Source of the DNA: Hydractinia symbiolongicarpus | Taxonomy: Eukaryota; Cnidaria; Hydrozoa; Anthoathecata; Hydractiniidae | Reading direction: 5' to 3' | Length of the DNA stretch: 64,000 bases | NCBI RefSeq assembly: GCF_029227915.1 | Contig: NC_079876.1 | Coordinates: forward strand, 17,670,001-17,734,000 | Shown here: one piece after another, positions 1-8,255 of the stretch | How the letters are laid out: every line of letters begins with the position of its first letter | Numbering within the stretch: position 1 is the first letter of the stretch | Notes under the pieces: generated by a model | Databases searched by the model: none | What the model was told of the DNA's origin: nothing | Seen by the model: only the letters and a program-made list of their open reading frames with translations | Program-made: the position numbers and the translations under genes

Positions 1-145
1 AAGATGATTAGGAGGGCAACTTATTTTTGCCAGCTAATGTTTTCAAGTTGTGCAGACACAAGGGAAATGTATATAATACGAAAGATGTCCTTACTTTGAT
101 CGCAAAAATACCTTACCTGCAATAACTCCAACAATTCTGCTGTCA

Positions 146-217
146 GCGTCGGTGGTGTAAAGGTTAGCATTTTTGCCTTCCAAGCAATAGATCCCGATTC
201 GATTCCCGGCCGACGCA
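146..217 (+). pseudogene. tRNA-Gly relic, class D
   Basis: Class D reference. Bases 49-53 read CCCGA instead of CCGGG, losing pairs 51-63 and 53-61, and the B box starts GA. Acceptor stem, D arm and UCC anticodon are kept. G27T also opens the anticodon stem here. It may still fold weakly; called a relic. Confidence 0.65.
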
Positions 218-291
218 TTTCGCTACTAGATTACAAGTTCTAGTCTATTAAATTCAGTACGTGTCGTTTCTACTTTGAAGATGATTAGGAG

Positions 292-308
292 GGCAACTTG
301 TTTTTGCC
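292..308 (+). other. Spacer hairpin with T run in the loop
   Basis: GGCAA and TTGCC pair around CTTGTTT in the common spacer haplotype. The T5 at 301-305 lies partly in the loop and partly in the 3' arm. Other haplotypes (GCAAATATTGTTTGGACAG or a long T run) lack this stem. Confidence 0.4.
301..305 (+). terminator. First T run after the tRNA ending at 217
   Basis: T5, 84 bases past the tRNA end, is the first run of four or more Ts for this unit. RNA polymerase III normally stops at T4 or longer on the non-template strand, so a long trailer is predicted. The same T5 recurs in all units with this spacer. Confidence 0.4.
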
Positions 309-429
309 AGGAAATGTTTTCAAGTGGTGAAGACACAAGGGAAATGCATATAATACGAAAGATGTCCTTACTTTGATCGCGAAAGTACCTTACCTGCAAT
401 AACTCCACCAGTTCTTCTGTCAGCGTCGG

Positions 430-440
430 TGGTGTAAAGG
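430..440 (+). promoter_or_regulatory. RNA polymerase III A box (reference copy)
   Basis: TGGTGTAAAGG covers tRNA bases 8-19 and agrees with the eukaryotic A-box consensus TRGYNNARNGG bound by TFIIIC. It is intact in consensus copies, changed at G19 in class A, at G18 in class P and at G12 in class M. Confidence 0.8.
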
Positions 441-472
441 TTAGCATTGTTGCCTTCCAAGCAATAGATCCG

Positions 473-483
473 GGTTCGATTCC
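473..483 (+). promoter_or_regulatory. RNA polymerase III B box (reference copy)
   Basis: GGTTCGATTCC matches the B-box consensus GGTTCGANTCC exactly. It is kept in consensus, A and N copies, becomes GGTTCGGTTCC in class G, GATTCGATTCC in class D, GTTTCGATTCC in class V and GGTTCACTTCC in class P. Confidence 0.85.
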
Positions 484-503
484 CGGCCGACGCATTTCGC
501 TGC

Positions 504-524
504 TAGATTACATGTTCTAGTCTA
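504..524 (+). other. Trailer hairpin with one G-T pair
   Basis: TAGATTA and TAGTCTA flank a 7-nt loop CATGTTC, starting ten bases after the tRNA. All seven positions pair if one G-T wobble is allowed. It would form in any 3' extended transcript. Function unknown. Confidence 0.5.
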
Positions 525-594
525 TTAAATTCAGTACGTGTCGTTTCTACTTTGAAGGTGATTAGCAGGGCAAATATTGTTTGGACAGTTAATG

Positions 595-598
595 TTTT
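595..598 (+). terminator. First T4 after the reference tRNA
   Basis: GTTTTC, about 100 bases past the tRNA end at 494, is the first T4 for units whose spacer contains the GCAAATATTGTTTGG block. It predicts either read-through or an unusually long trailer. Confidence 0.35.
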
Positions 599-700
599 CA
601 AGTTGTGAAGACACAAGGGAAATGCATATAATACGAAGGATGCCCTTATTTTAATCGCGAAAGTGCCTTACCTGCAATATCTCCAACAGTTCTGCTGTCA

Positions 701-772
701 GCGTCGGTGGTGTAAAAGTTATTATTTTTGTCTTCCAAGCAATAGATCCTGGTTCACTTCCCAGTTGACGCA
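701..772 (+). pseudogene. tRNA-Gly relic, class P
   Basis: Class P reference. The D arm reads GTGT-AAAAGTTA-TTAT: G18 is lost and the stem no longer closes properly. The T arm CCTGGTTCACTTCCCAG has lost A58 and only CTGG/CCAG still pairs. The 3' acceptor strand TTGACGC pairs through two G-T wobbles. Both A and B boxes are damaged, yet the loop CTTCCAA is unchanged. Confidence 0.8.
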
Positions 773-977
773 TTTGGCTGCTAGATATGATGTTCTAGTC
801 TATTAAATTATGTATGTGTGGGTTCTCCTTTGAAGATGATTAGGAGGGCAACTTGTTTTTGCCGGCTAATGTTTTCAAGTTGTGCAGACACAAGGGAAAT
901 GCATATAATACGAAAGATGTCCTTACTTTGATCGCGAAAATACCTTACCTGCAATAACTCCAACAATTCTGCTGTCA

Positions 978-1049
978 GCGTCGGTGGTGTAAAGGTTAGC
1001 ATTGTTGCCTTCCAAGCAATAGATCCCGATTCGATTCCCGGCGGACGCA
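978..1049 (+). pseudogene. tRNA-Gly relic, class D2
   Basis: Class D2 reference. T stem as class D plus C67G, which breaks pair 6-67. Anticodon UCC kept. Confidence 0.7.
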
Positions 1050-1254
1050 TTTGGCCGCTAGATTACATGTTCTAGTCTATTAAATTCCGTACGTGTGGTT
1101 TCTGCTTTGAAGGTGATTAGGAGGGTAAATTTTTTTGGACAGTTAATGTTTTCAAGTTGTGAAGACACAAAAGAAATGCATGTAATACGAAAGATGCCCT
1201 TATTTTGATCGCGAAAGTACCTTACCTGTAATAACTTCAACAAGTATCCTGTCA

Positions 1255-1326
1255 GCGTCGGTGGTGTAAAGGTTAGCATTGTTGCCTTCCAAGCAATAGA
1301 TTCGGGTTCGATTCCCGGCCGACGCA
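1255..1326 (+). tRNA. trnG(ucc): tRNA-Gly(UCC), C49T form
   Basis: Differs from consensus only at C49T, which pairs with G65 as a wobble. All other stems, both promoter boxes and the anticodon are intact. This form recurs at a fixed place in the 5-kb higher-order repeat. Confidence 0.88.
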
Positions 1327-1531
1327 TTTGGCTGCTAGACTACATGTTCTAGTCTAATAAATTCAGTACGTGTCGTTTCTACTTTGAAGGTGATTAGGAA
1401 AGCAAATTTTGTTGGACAGTTAATGTTTTCAAGTTGTGAAAACACAAGGGAAGTGCATATAATACGAAAGATGCCCTTATTTTGATCGCGAAAGTACCTT
1501 ACCTGCAATAACTCCAACAATTCTGCTGCCA

Positions 1532-1603
1532 CCGGCGGTGGTGTAAAGGTTAGTATTGTTGCCTTCCAAGCAATAGATCCGGGTTCGATTCCCGGTCGAC
1601 GCA
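1532..1603 (+). pseudogene. tRNA-Gly relic, class C
   Basis: Class C reference. The 5' strand is CCGGCGG (G1C, T4G), so pairs 1-72 and 4-69 of the acceptor stem are lost, and C23T weakens the D stem. With upstream bases it makes the perfect palindrome CCACCGGCGGTGG. T66 gives a wobble with G7. T arm, boxes and UCC anticodon are sound, so it may still be transcribed. Confidence 0.6.
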
Positions 1604-1808
1604 TTTGGCTGCTAGACTACATGTTCTAGTCTATTAAATTCAGTACGTGTCGTTTCTACTTTGAAGGTGATTAGGAGGACAATTTTTTTTTGACACTTAT
1701 TGTTTTCAAGTTATGAAGACACAAGGGAAATGCATATAATTCTAAAGATGCCCTTATTTTGATCGCGAAAGTACCTTACCTGTAATAACTCCAACAATAC
1801 TTCTGTCA

Positions 1809-1880
1809 GCGTCGGTGGTGTAAAAGTTATTATTTTTGTCTTCCAAGCAATAGATCCTGGCTCACCTCCCAGGTGACGCA
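1809..1880 (+). pseudogene. tRNA-Gly relic, class P
   Basis: T arm is CCTGG-CTCACCTC-CCAGG, an alternative 5-bp stem with an 8-nt loop and no B box. Confidence 0.8.
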
Positions 1881-2085
1881 TATGGCTGCTAGATATGATG
1901 TTCTAGTCTATTAAATCCTGTACGTGTGGGTTCTCCTTTGAAGATGATTAGGATGGCAACTTATTTTTGCCAGCTAATGTTTTCAAGTTGTGCAGACACA
2001 AGGGAAATGTATATAAAACGAAAGATGTCCTTACTTTAATCGCGAAAATACCTTACCTGCAATAACTCCAACAATTCTGCTGTCA

Positions 2086-2157
2086 GCGTCGGTGGTGAAA
2101 AGGTTAGCATTGTTGCCTTCCAAGCAATAGATCCCGATTCGATTCCCGGCCGACGCA
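2086..2157 (+). pseudogene. tRNA-Gly relic, class D
   Basis: Class D with T13A (A box TGGTGAAAAGG). Confidence 0.65.
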
Positions 2158-2362
2158 TTTCGCTACTAGATTACATGTTCTAGTCTATTAAATTCAGTAC
2201 GTGTCGTTTCTACTTTGAAGATGATTAGGAGGGCAACTTGTTTTTGCCAGAAAATGTTTTCAAGTGGTGAAGACACAAGGGAAATGCATATAATACGAAA
2301 GATGTCCTTACTTTGATCGCGAAAGTACCTTACCTGCAATAACTCCACCAATTCTTCTGTCA

Positions 2363-2434
2363 GCGTCGGTGGTGTAAAGGTTAGCATTGTTGGATTCCAA
2401 GCAATAGATCCGGGTTCGATTCCCGGCCGACGCA
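2363..2434 (+). tRNA. tRNA-Gly(UCC), GGATTCC variant
   Basis: C31G and C32A change the anticodon arm to GTTGG-ATTCCAA-GCAAT, losing pair 31-39. U33 and anticodon UCC, acceptor stem, D arm and T arm are consensus. The form recurs six times. Confidence 0.6.
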
Positions 2435-2639
2435 TTTCGCTGCTAGATTACATGTTCTAGTCTATTAAATTCAGTACGTGTGGGTTCTCCTTTGAAGATG
2501 ATTAGGAGGGCAACTTGTTTTTGCCGGCTAATGTTTTCAAGTTGTGCAGACACAAGGGAAATGCATATAATACGAAAGATGTCCTTACTTTGATCGCGAA
2601 AATACCTTACCTGCAATAACTCCAACAATTCTGCTGTCA

Positions 2640-2711
2640 GCGTCGGTGGTGTAAAGTTTAGCATTGTTGCCGTCTAAGCAATAGATCCCGATTCGATTCC
2701 CGGCGGACGCA
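2640..2711 (+). pseudogene. tRNA relic, class D2, anticodon changed to UCU
   Basis: G19T in the D loop, loop CGTCTAA: U33 becomes G and position 36 becomes T, so positions 34-36 read UCU (Arg). With the D2 T arm this is unlikely to work. Confidence 0.7.
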
Positions 2712-2916
2712 TTTGGCCGCTAGATTACATGTTCTAGTCTATTAAATTCCGTACGTGTGGTTTCTGCTTTGAAGGTGATTAGGAGGGCAAATTTTTTTGG
2801 ACAGTTAATGTTTTCAAGTTGTGAAGACACAAAAGAAATGCATGTAATACGAAAGATGCCCTTATTTTGATCGCGAAAGTATCTTACCTGTAATAACTCC
2901 AACAATTATCCTGTCA

Positions 2917-2988
2917 GCGTCGGTGGTGTAAAGGTTAGCATTGTTGCCATGCAAGCAATAGATCCGGGTTCGATTCCCGGCCGACGCA
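2917..2988 (+). tRNA. tRNA-Gly body with anticodon UGC (Ala)
   Basis: Consensus except the loop CATGCAA, where T33 is A and C35 is G, giving anticodon UGC. The rest of the cloverleaf is perfect. Loss of U33 would impair decoding; identity in the cell is uncertain. Confidence 0.65.
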
Positions 2989-3195
2989 TTTGGCTGCTAG
3001 ACTACATGTTCTAGTCTATTAAATTCAGTACGAGTTGTTTCTACTTTGAAGGTGATTAGGAAGGCAAATTTTTGTTTGGACAGTTAATGTTTTCAAGTTG
3101 TGAAAACACAAGGGAAGTGCATATAATACGAAAGATGCCCTTATTTTGATCGCGAAAGTACCTTACCTGCAATAACTCCAACAATTCTGCTGCCA

Positions 3196-3265
3196 CCGGC
3201 GGTGGTGTAAAGTTAGTATTGTTGCCTTCCAAGCAATAGATCCGGTTTCGATTCCGGTTGACCCA
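3196..3265 (+). pseudogene. tRNA-Gly relic, class C with deletions
   Basis: Reference for the C-deletion form: class C 5' end, one G lost from the D loop, a shortened T arm GGTTTCGATTCCGG and tail TTGACCCA. 70 nt. Confidence 0.8.
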
Positions 3266-3470
3266 TTTGACTGCTTGTTTTGATGCTCTAGTCTATTAAA
3301 TTGTGTACGTGTGGGTTCTCCTTTGAAGATGATTAGAAGGGCAACTTGTTTTTGCCAGAAAATATTTTCAAGTTGTGAAGACACAAGGGAAATGCATATA
3401 ATACGAAAGATGTCCTTACTTTGATCGCGAAAGTACCTTACCTGCAATAACTCCAACAATTCTGCTGCCA

Positions 3471-3542
3471 CCGGCGGTGGTGTAAAGGTTAGTATTGTTG
3501 CCTTCCAAGCAATAGATCCGGGTTCGATTCCCGGTCGACGCA
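3471..3542 (+). pseudogene. tRNA-Gly relic, class C
   Basis: Class C with C66T; duplicate of the copy at 1532. Confidence 0.6.
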
Positions 3543-3747
3543 TTTGGCTGCTAGACTACATGTTCTAGTCTATTAAATTCAGTACGTGTCGTTTCTACTT
3601 TGAAGGTGATTAGGAGGACAATTTTTTTTTGACACTTATTGTTTTCAAGTTATGAAGACACAAGGGAAATGCATATAATTCTAAAGATGCCCTTATTTTG
3701 ATCGCGAAAGTACCTTACCTGTAATAACTCCAACAATACTTCTGTCA

Positions 3748-3819
3748 GCGTCGGTGGTGTAAAAGTTATTATTTTTGTCTTCCAAGCAATAGATCCTGGC
3801 TCACCTCCCAGGTGACGCA
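3748..3819 (+). pseudogene. tRNA-Gly relic, class P
   Basis: Same CCAGG T arm as the copy at 1809, its 1,939-bp duplicate. Confidence 0.8.
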
Positions 3820-4024
3820 TATGGCTGCTAGATATGATGTTCTAGTCTATTAAATCCTGTACGTGTGGGTTCTCCTTTGAAGATGATTAGGATGGCAACT
3901 TATTTTTGCCAGCTAATGTTTTCAAGTTGTGCAGACACAAGGGAAATGTATATAAAACGAAAGATGTCCTTACTTTAATCGCGAAAATACCTTACCTGCA
4001 ATAACTCCAACAATTCTGCTGTCA

Positions 4025-4096
4025 GCGTCGGTGGTGAAAAGGTTAGCATTGTTGCCTTCCAAGCAATAGATCCCGATTCGATTCCCGGCCGACGCA
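4025..4096 (+). pseudogene. tRNA-Gly relic, class D
   Basis: Class D with T13A; duplicate of 2086. Confidence 0.65.
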
Positions 4097-4301
4097 TTTC
4101 GCTACTAGATTACATGTTCTAGTCTATTAAATTCAGTACGTGTCGTTTCTACTTTGAAGATGATTAGGAGGGCAACTTGTTTTTGCCAGAAAATGTTTTC
4201 AAGTGGTGAAGACACAAGGGAAATGCATATAATACGAAAGATGTCCTTACTTTGATCGCGAAAGTACCTTACCTGCAATAACTCCACCAATTCTTCTGTC
4301 A

Positions 4302-4373
4302 GCGTCGGTGGTGTAAAGGTTAGCATTGTTGGATTCCAAGCAATAGATCCGGGTTCGATTCCCGGCCGACGCA
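4302..4373 (+). tRNA. tRNA-Gly(UCC), GGATTCC variant
   Basis: C31G, C32A; duplicate of 2363. Confidence 0.6.
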
Positions 4374-4578
4374 TTTCGCTGCTAGATTACATGTTCTAGT
4401 CTATTAAATTCAGTACGTGTGGGTTCTCCTTTGAAGATGATTAGGAGGGCAACTTGTTTTTGCCGGCTAATGTTTTCAAGTTGTGCAGACACAAGGGAAA
4501 TGCATATAATACGAAAGATGTCCTTACTTTGATCGCGAAAATACCTTACCTGCAATAACTCCAACAATTCTGCTGTCA

Positions 4579-4650
4579 GCGTCGGTGGTGTAAAGTTTAG
4601 CATTGTTGCCGTCTAAGCAATAGATCCCGATTCGATTCCCGGCGGACGCA
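4579..4650 (+). pseudogene. tRNA relic, class D2, anticodon UCU
   Basis: G19T and loop CGTCTAA; duplicate of 2640. Confidence 0.7.
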
Positions 4651-4857
4651 TTTGGCCGCTAGATTACATGTTCTAGTCTATTAAATTCCGTACGTGTGGT
4701 TTCTGCTTTGAAGGTGATTAGGAGGGCAAATTTTTGTTTGGACAGTTAATGTTTTCAAGTTGTGAAAACACAAGGGAAGTGCATATAATACGAAAGATGC
4801 CCTTATTTTGATCGCGAAAGTACCTTACCTGCAATAACTCCAACAATTCTGCTGCCA

Positions 4858-4927
4858 CCGGCGGTGGTGTAAAGTTAGTATTGTTGCCTTCCAAGCAATA
4901 GATCCGGTTTCGATTCCGGTTGACCCA
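4858..4927 (+). pseudogene. tRNA-Gly relic, class C with deletions
   Basis: 70 nt, same deletions as 3196. Confidence 0.8.
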
Positions 4928-5132
4928 TTTGACTGCTTGTTTTGATGCTCTAGTCTATTAAATTGTGTACGTGTGGGTTCTCCTTTGAAGATGATTAGAA
5001 GGGCAACTTGTTTTTGCCAGAAAATATTTTCAAGTTGTGAAGACACAAGGGAAATGCATATAATACGAAAGATGTCCTTACTTTGATCACGAAAGTACCT
5101 TACCTGCAATAACTCCAACAATTCTGCTGTCA

Positions 5133-5204
5133 GCGTCGGTGGTGTAAAGATTAGCATTGTGGCCTTCCAAGCAATAGATCCGGGTTCGATTCCCGGCCGA
5201 CGCA
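5133..5204 (+). tRNA. tRNA-Gly(UCC), class A variant
   Basis: Class A reference. G19A removes the base that normally pairs with C56 between the D and T loops, and T29G makes a G-A mismatch with A41 in the anticodon stem (GTGGC/GCAAT). Acceptor stem, T arm, B box and UCC anticodon are consensus. A T5 follows 41 bases downstream. Confidence 0.55.
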
Positions 5205-5244
5205 TTAGGCTGTTAGAATTCATGTTCTAGTCTATTAAATTCAG

Positions 5245-5249
5245 TTTTT
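5245..5249 (+). terminator. T5 in trailer of class A units
   Basis: CAGTTTTTGTGG lies 41 bases after the tRNA ending at 5204. This block follows nearly all class A and most class N units and gives them an earlier stop than other classes. A T9 run at 5284-5292 backs it up. Confidence 0.45.
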
Positions 5250-5409
5250 GTGGTTCCTACTTAAAAGATGATTAGGAGGACAATTTTTTTTTGACACTTA
5301 TTGTTTTCAAGTTGTGAAGACACAAGGAAAATGCATATAATTCTAAAGATGCCCTTATTTTGATCGCGAAAGTACCTTACCTGTAATAACTCCAACAATA
5401 CTTCTGTCA

Positions 5410-5481
5410 GCGTCGGTGGTGTAAAGGTTAGCATTGTTGCCTTCCAAGCAATAGATCCGGGTTCGATTCCCGGCCGACGCA
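5410..5481 (+). tRNA. trnG(ucc): tRNA-Gly(UCC), consensus with TTTT stop
   Basis: All 72 bases are consensus, and the only exact-consensus copy followed directly by a T4. It is the best single candidate for a fully functional gene. Confidence 0.95.
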
Positions 5482-5485
5482 TTTT
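5482..5485 (+). terminator. TTTT directly after an intact tRNA
   Basis: GCATTTTGCT replaces the usual GCATTTCGCT, giving a canonical T4 stop immediately after discriminator A. It is one of only seven such sites in the window. Confidence 0.7.
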
Positions 5486-5687
5486 GCTGCTAGATTACAT
5501 GTTCTAGTCTATTAAATTCAGTACGTGTCGTTTCTACTTTGAAGGTGATTAGCAGGGCAAATATTGTTTGGACAGTTAATGTTTTCAAGTTGTGAAGACA
5601 CAAGGGAAATGCATATAATACGAAGGATGCCCTTATTTTAATCGCGAAAGTGCCTTACCTGCAATATCTCCAACAATTCTGCTGTCA

Positions 5688-5759
5688 GCATCGGTGGTGT
5701 AAAAGTTATTCTTTTTGTCTTCCAAGCAATAGATCCTGGTTCGATTCCCGGCGGACGCA
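5688..5759 (+). pseudogene. tRNA-Gly relic, class P2
   Basis: Class P2 reference: class P 5' half, but the T arm is CCTGG-TTCGATT-CCCGG with C67G, so the B box is restored while the D arm stays broken. C? at base 3 side: the 5' strand here reads GCATCGG (G3A). Confidence 0.75.
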
Positions 5760-5964
5760 TTTGGCCGCTAGATTACATGTTCTAGTCTATTAAATTCCGT
5801 ACGTGTGGTTTCTGCTTTGAAGGTGATTAGGAGGGCAAATTTTTTTGGACAGTTAATGTTTTCAAGTTGTGAAGACACAAAAGAAATGCATGTAATACGA
5901 AAGATGCCCTTATTTTGATCGTGAAAGTACCTTACCTGTAATAACTCCAACAATTATCCTGTCA

Positions 5965-6036
5965 GCGTCGGTGGTGTAAAGGTTAGCATTGTTGCCTTCC
6001 AAGCAATAGATTCGGGTTCGATTCCCGGCCGACGCA
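5965..6036 (+). tRNA. trnG(ucc): tRNA-Gly(UCC), C49T form
   Basis: Only C49T differs; followed by the perfect trailer hairpin. Confidence 0.88.
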
Positions 6037-6045
6037 TTTGGCTGC

Positions 6046-6066
6046 TAGACTACATGTTCTAGTCTA
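6046..6066 (+). other. Trailer hairpin, perfect 7-bp stem
   Basis: TAGACTA and TAGTCTA pair perfectly around CATGTTC, starting ten bases after the tRNA that ends at 6036. This form follows most C49T copies, many class C copies and some class G copies. The sister form at 504-524 has one wobble pair in the same stem, so pairing is kept while sequence changes. Confidence 0.55.
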
Positions 6067-6242
6067 TTAAATTCAGTACGTGTCGTTTCTTCTTTGAAGG
6101 TGATTAGGAAGGCAAATTTTGTTTGGACAGTTAATGTTTTCAAGTTGTGAAAACACAAGGGAAGTGCATATAATACGAAAGATGCCCTTATTTTGATCGC
6201 GAAAGTACCTTACCTGCAATAACTCCAACAATTCTGCTGCCA

Positions 6243-6314
6243 CCGGCGGTGGTGTGAAGGTTAGTATTGTTGCTTTCCAAGCAATAGATCCGGGTTTGAT
6301 TCCCGGCCGACGCA
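6243..6314 (+). pseudogene. tRNA-Gly relic, class C
   Basis: Class C with A14G, C32T and C56T; C66 kept. Confidence 0.65.
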
Positions 6315-6520
6315 TTTCGCTGCTAGATTACATGTTCTAGACTATTAATTTCAGTACGTGTCGTTTCTACTTTGAAGGTGATTAGCAGGGCAAATATTGT
6401 TTGGACAGTTAATGTTTTCAAGTTGTGAAGACACAAGGGAAATGCATATAATGCGAAGGATGCCCTTATTTTGATCGCGAAAGTGCCATACCTGCAATAC
6501 CTCCAACAATTCTGCTGTCA

Positions 6521-6592
6521 GCGTCGGTGGTGTAAAAGTTATTATTTTTGTCTTCCAAGCAATAGATCCTGGTTCACCTCCCAGGTGACGCA
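6521..6592 (+). pseudogene. tRNA-Gly relic, class P
   Basis: T arm CCTGG-TTCACCTC-CCAGG. Confidence 0.8.
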
Positions 6593-6797
6593 TATGGCTG
6601 CTAGATATGATGTTCTAGTCTATTAAATCCTGTACGTGTGGGTTCTCCTTTGAAGATGATTAGGAGGGCAACTTATTTTTGCCAGCTAATGTTTTCAAGT
6701 TGTGCAGACACAAGGGAAATGTATATAATACGAAAGATGTCCTTACTTTGATCGCGAAAATACCTTACCTGCAATAACTCCAACAATTCTGCTGTCA

Positions 6798-6869
6798 GCG
6801 TCGGTGGTGTAAAGGTTAGCATTTTTGCCTTCCAAGCAATAGATCCCGATTCGATTCCCGGCCGACGCA
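6798..6869 (+). pseudogene. tRNA-Gly relic, class D
   Basis: Class D with G27T. Confidence 0.65.
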
Positions 6870-7075
6870 TTTCGCTACTAGATTACAAGTTCTAGTCTAT
6901 TAAATTCAGTACGTGTCGTTTCTACTTTGAAGGTGATTAGCAGGGCAAATATTGTTTGGACAGTTAATGTTTTCAAGTTGTGAAGACACAAGGGAAATGC
7001 ATACAATACGAAGGATGCCCTTATTTTAATCGCGAAAGTGCCTAACCTGCAATATCTCCAACAGTTCTGCTGTCA

Positions 7076-7147
7076 GCGTCGGTGGTGTAAAAGTTATTAT
7101 TTTTGTCTTCCAAGCAATAGATCCTGGTTCACTTCCCAGTTGACGCA
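7076..7147 (+). pseudogene. tRNA-Gly relic, class P
   Basis: Same as the class P reference. Confidence 0.8.
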
Positions 7148-7352
7148 TTTGGCTGCTAGATATGATGTTCTAGTCTATTAAATTATGTATGTGTGGGTTC
7201 TCCTTTGAAGATGATTAGGAGGGCAACTTGTTTTTGCCGGCTAATGTTTTCAAGTTGTGCAGACACAAGGGAAATGCATATAATACGAAAGATGTCCTTA
7301 CTTTGATCGCGAAAATACCTTACCTGCAATAACTCCAACAATTCTGCTGTCA

Positions 7353-7424
7353 GCGTCGGTGGTGTAAAGGTTAGCATTGTTGCCTTCCAAGCAATAGATC
7401 CCGATTCAATTCCCGGCGGACGCA
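7353..7424 (+). pseudogene. tRNA-Gly relic, class D2
   Basis: Class D2 with G57A. Confidence 0.7.
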
Positions 7425-7629
7425 TTTGGCCGCTAGATTACATGTTCTAGTCTATTAAATTCCGTACGTGTGGTTTCTGCTTTGAAGGTGATTAGGAGGG
7501 CAAATTTTTTTGGACAGTTAATGTTTTCAAGTTGTGAAGACACAAAAGAAATGCATGTAATACGAAAGATGCCCTTATTTTGATCGCGAAAGTACCTTAC
7601 CTGTAATAACTTCAACAATTATCCTGTCA

Positions 7630-7701
7630 GCGTCGGTGGTGTAAAGGTTAGCATTGTTGCCTTCCAAGCAATAGATTCGGGTTCCATTCCCGGCCGACGC
7701 A
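7630..7701 (+). tRNA. tRNA-Gly(UCC), C49T with T-loop change
   Basis: C49T plus G57C, which alters the B box to GGTTCCATTCC. Confidence 0.65.
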
Positions 7702-7906
7702 TTTGGCTGCTAGACTACATGTTCTAGTCTAATAAATTCAGTACGTGTCGTTTCTACTTTGAAGGTGATTAGGAAGGCAAATTTTGTTGGACAGTTAATG
7801 TTTTCAAGTTGTGAAAACACAAGGGAAGTGCATATAATACGAAAGATGCCCTTATTTTGATCGCGAAAGTACCTTACCTGCAATAACTCCAACAATTCTG
7901 CTGCCA

Positions 7907-7978
7907 CCGGCGGTGGTGTAAAGGTTAGTATTGTTGCCTTCCAAGCAATAGATCCGGGTTCGATTCCCGGTCGACGCA
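7907..7978 (+). pseudogene. tRNA-Gly relic, class C
   Basis: Class C with C66T. Confidence 0.6.
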
Positions 7979-8183
7979 TTTGGCTGCTAGACTACATGTT
8001 CTAGTCTATTAAATTCAGTACGTGTCGTTTCTACTTTGAAGGTGATTAGGAGGACAATTTTTTTTTGACACTTATTGTTTTCAAGTTGTGAAGACACAAG
8101 GGAAATGCATATAATTCTAAAGATGCCCTTATTTTGATCGCGAAAGTACCTTACCTGTAATAACTCCAACAATACTTCTGTCA

Positions 8184-8255
8184 GTGTCGGTGGTGTAAAA
8201 GTTATTATTTTTGTCTTCCAAGCAATAGATCCTGGCTCACCTCCCAGGTGAAGCA
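8184..8255 (+). pseudogene. tRNA-Gly relic, class P
   Basis: C2T and C70A in the acceptor stem on top of the class P decay; CCAGG T arm. Confidence 0.8.

Larger units (their letters stand above)
423..494 (+). tRNA. trnG(ucc): tRNA-Gly(UCC), reference consensus copy
   Basis: This would deliver glycine to GGA codons (and other GGN codons by wobble). The 72 bases fold as follows: acceptor GCGTCGG with CCGACGC, all seven pairs Watson-Crick; T8 G9; D stem GTGT with GCAT (includes G-T pairs), loop AAAGGTTA with G18 G19; T26; anticodon stem GTTGC with GCAAT; loop CTTCCAA with U33 and anticodon TCC at 456-458; variable loop AGAT; T stem CCGGG with CCCGG, loop TTCGATT; discriminator A at 494. There is no intron and no encoded CCA. 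It resembles known eukaryotic tRNA-Gly(UCC) in length, anticodon loop and T arm. TTT, not TTTT, follows. Structure is certain; whether this copy is transcribed is not known. Confidence 0.95.
146..2988 (+). repeat. Segment repeated at 38108-40950
   Basis: Eleven consecutive units with class order D, intact, P, D2, C49T, C, P, D, GGATTCC, D2, UGC recur in the same order at a constant offset of 37,962 bp. Confidence 0.8.
1532..3470 (+). repeat. 1,939-bp tandem duplication, copy 1
   Basis: Seven units. Units starting at 1532, 1809, 2086, 2363 and 2640 recur at 3471, 3748, 4025, 4302 and 4579, all offset by 1,939 bp. Confidence 0.85.
3471..4720 (+). repeat. 1,939-bp tandem duplication, copy 2 (partial)
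   Basis: Matches copy 1 until the spacer after 4650. There it switches, within the GGAGGGCAAATTTTT block, to the spacer that precedes the class C deletion unit, so the UGC unit of copy 1 is missing. Confidence 0.75.

Noticed and set aside
349-354. TATAAT as an upstream TATA element for RNA polymerase III
   Set aside because: It is well conserved but lies 74 bases before the tRNA, not near -30; no support for use.
5290-5345. Bacterial-type promoter (TTGACA and TATAAT-like words in the spacer)
   Set aside because: The two words are about 40 bases apart, not 16-18, and the context is eukaryotic.
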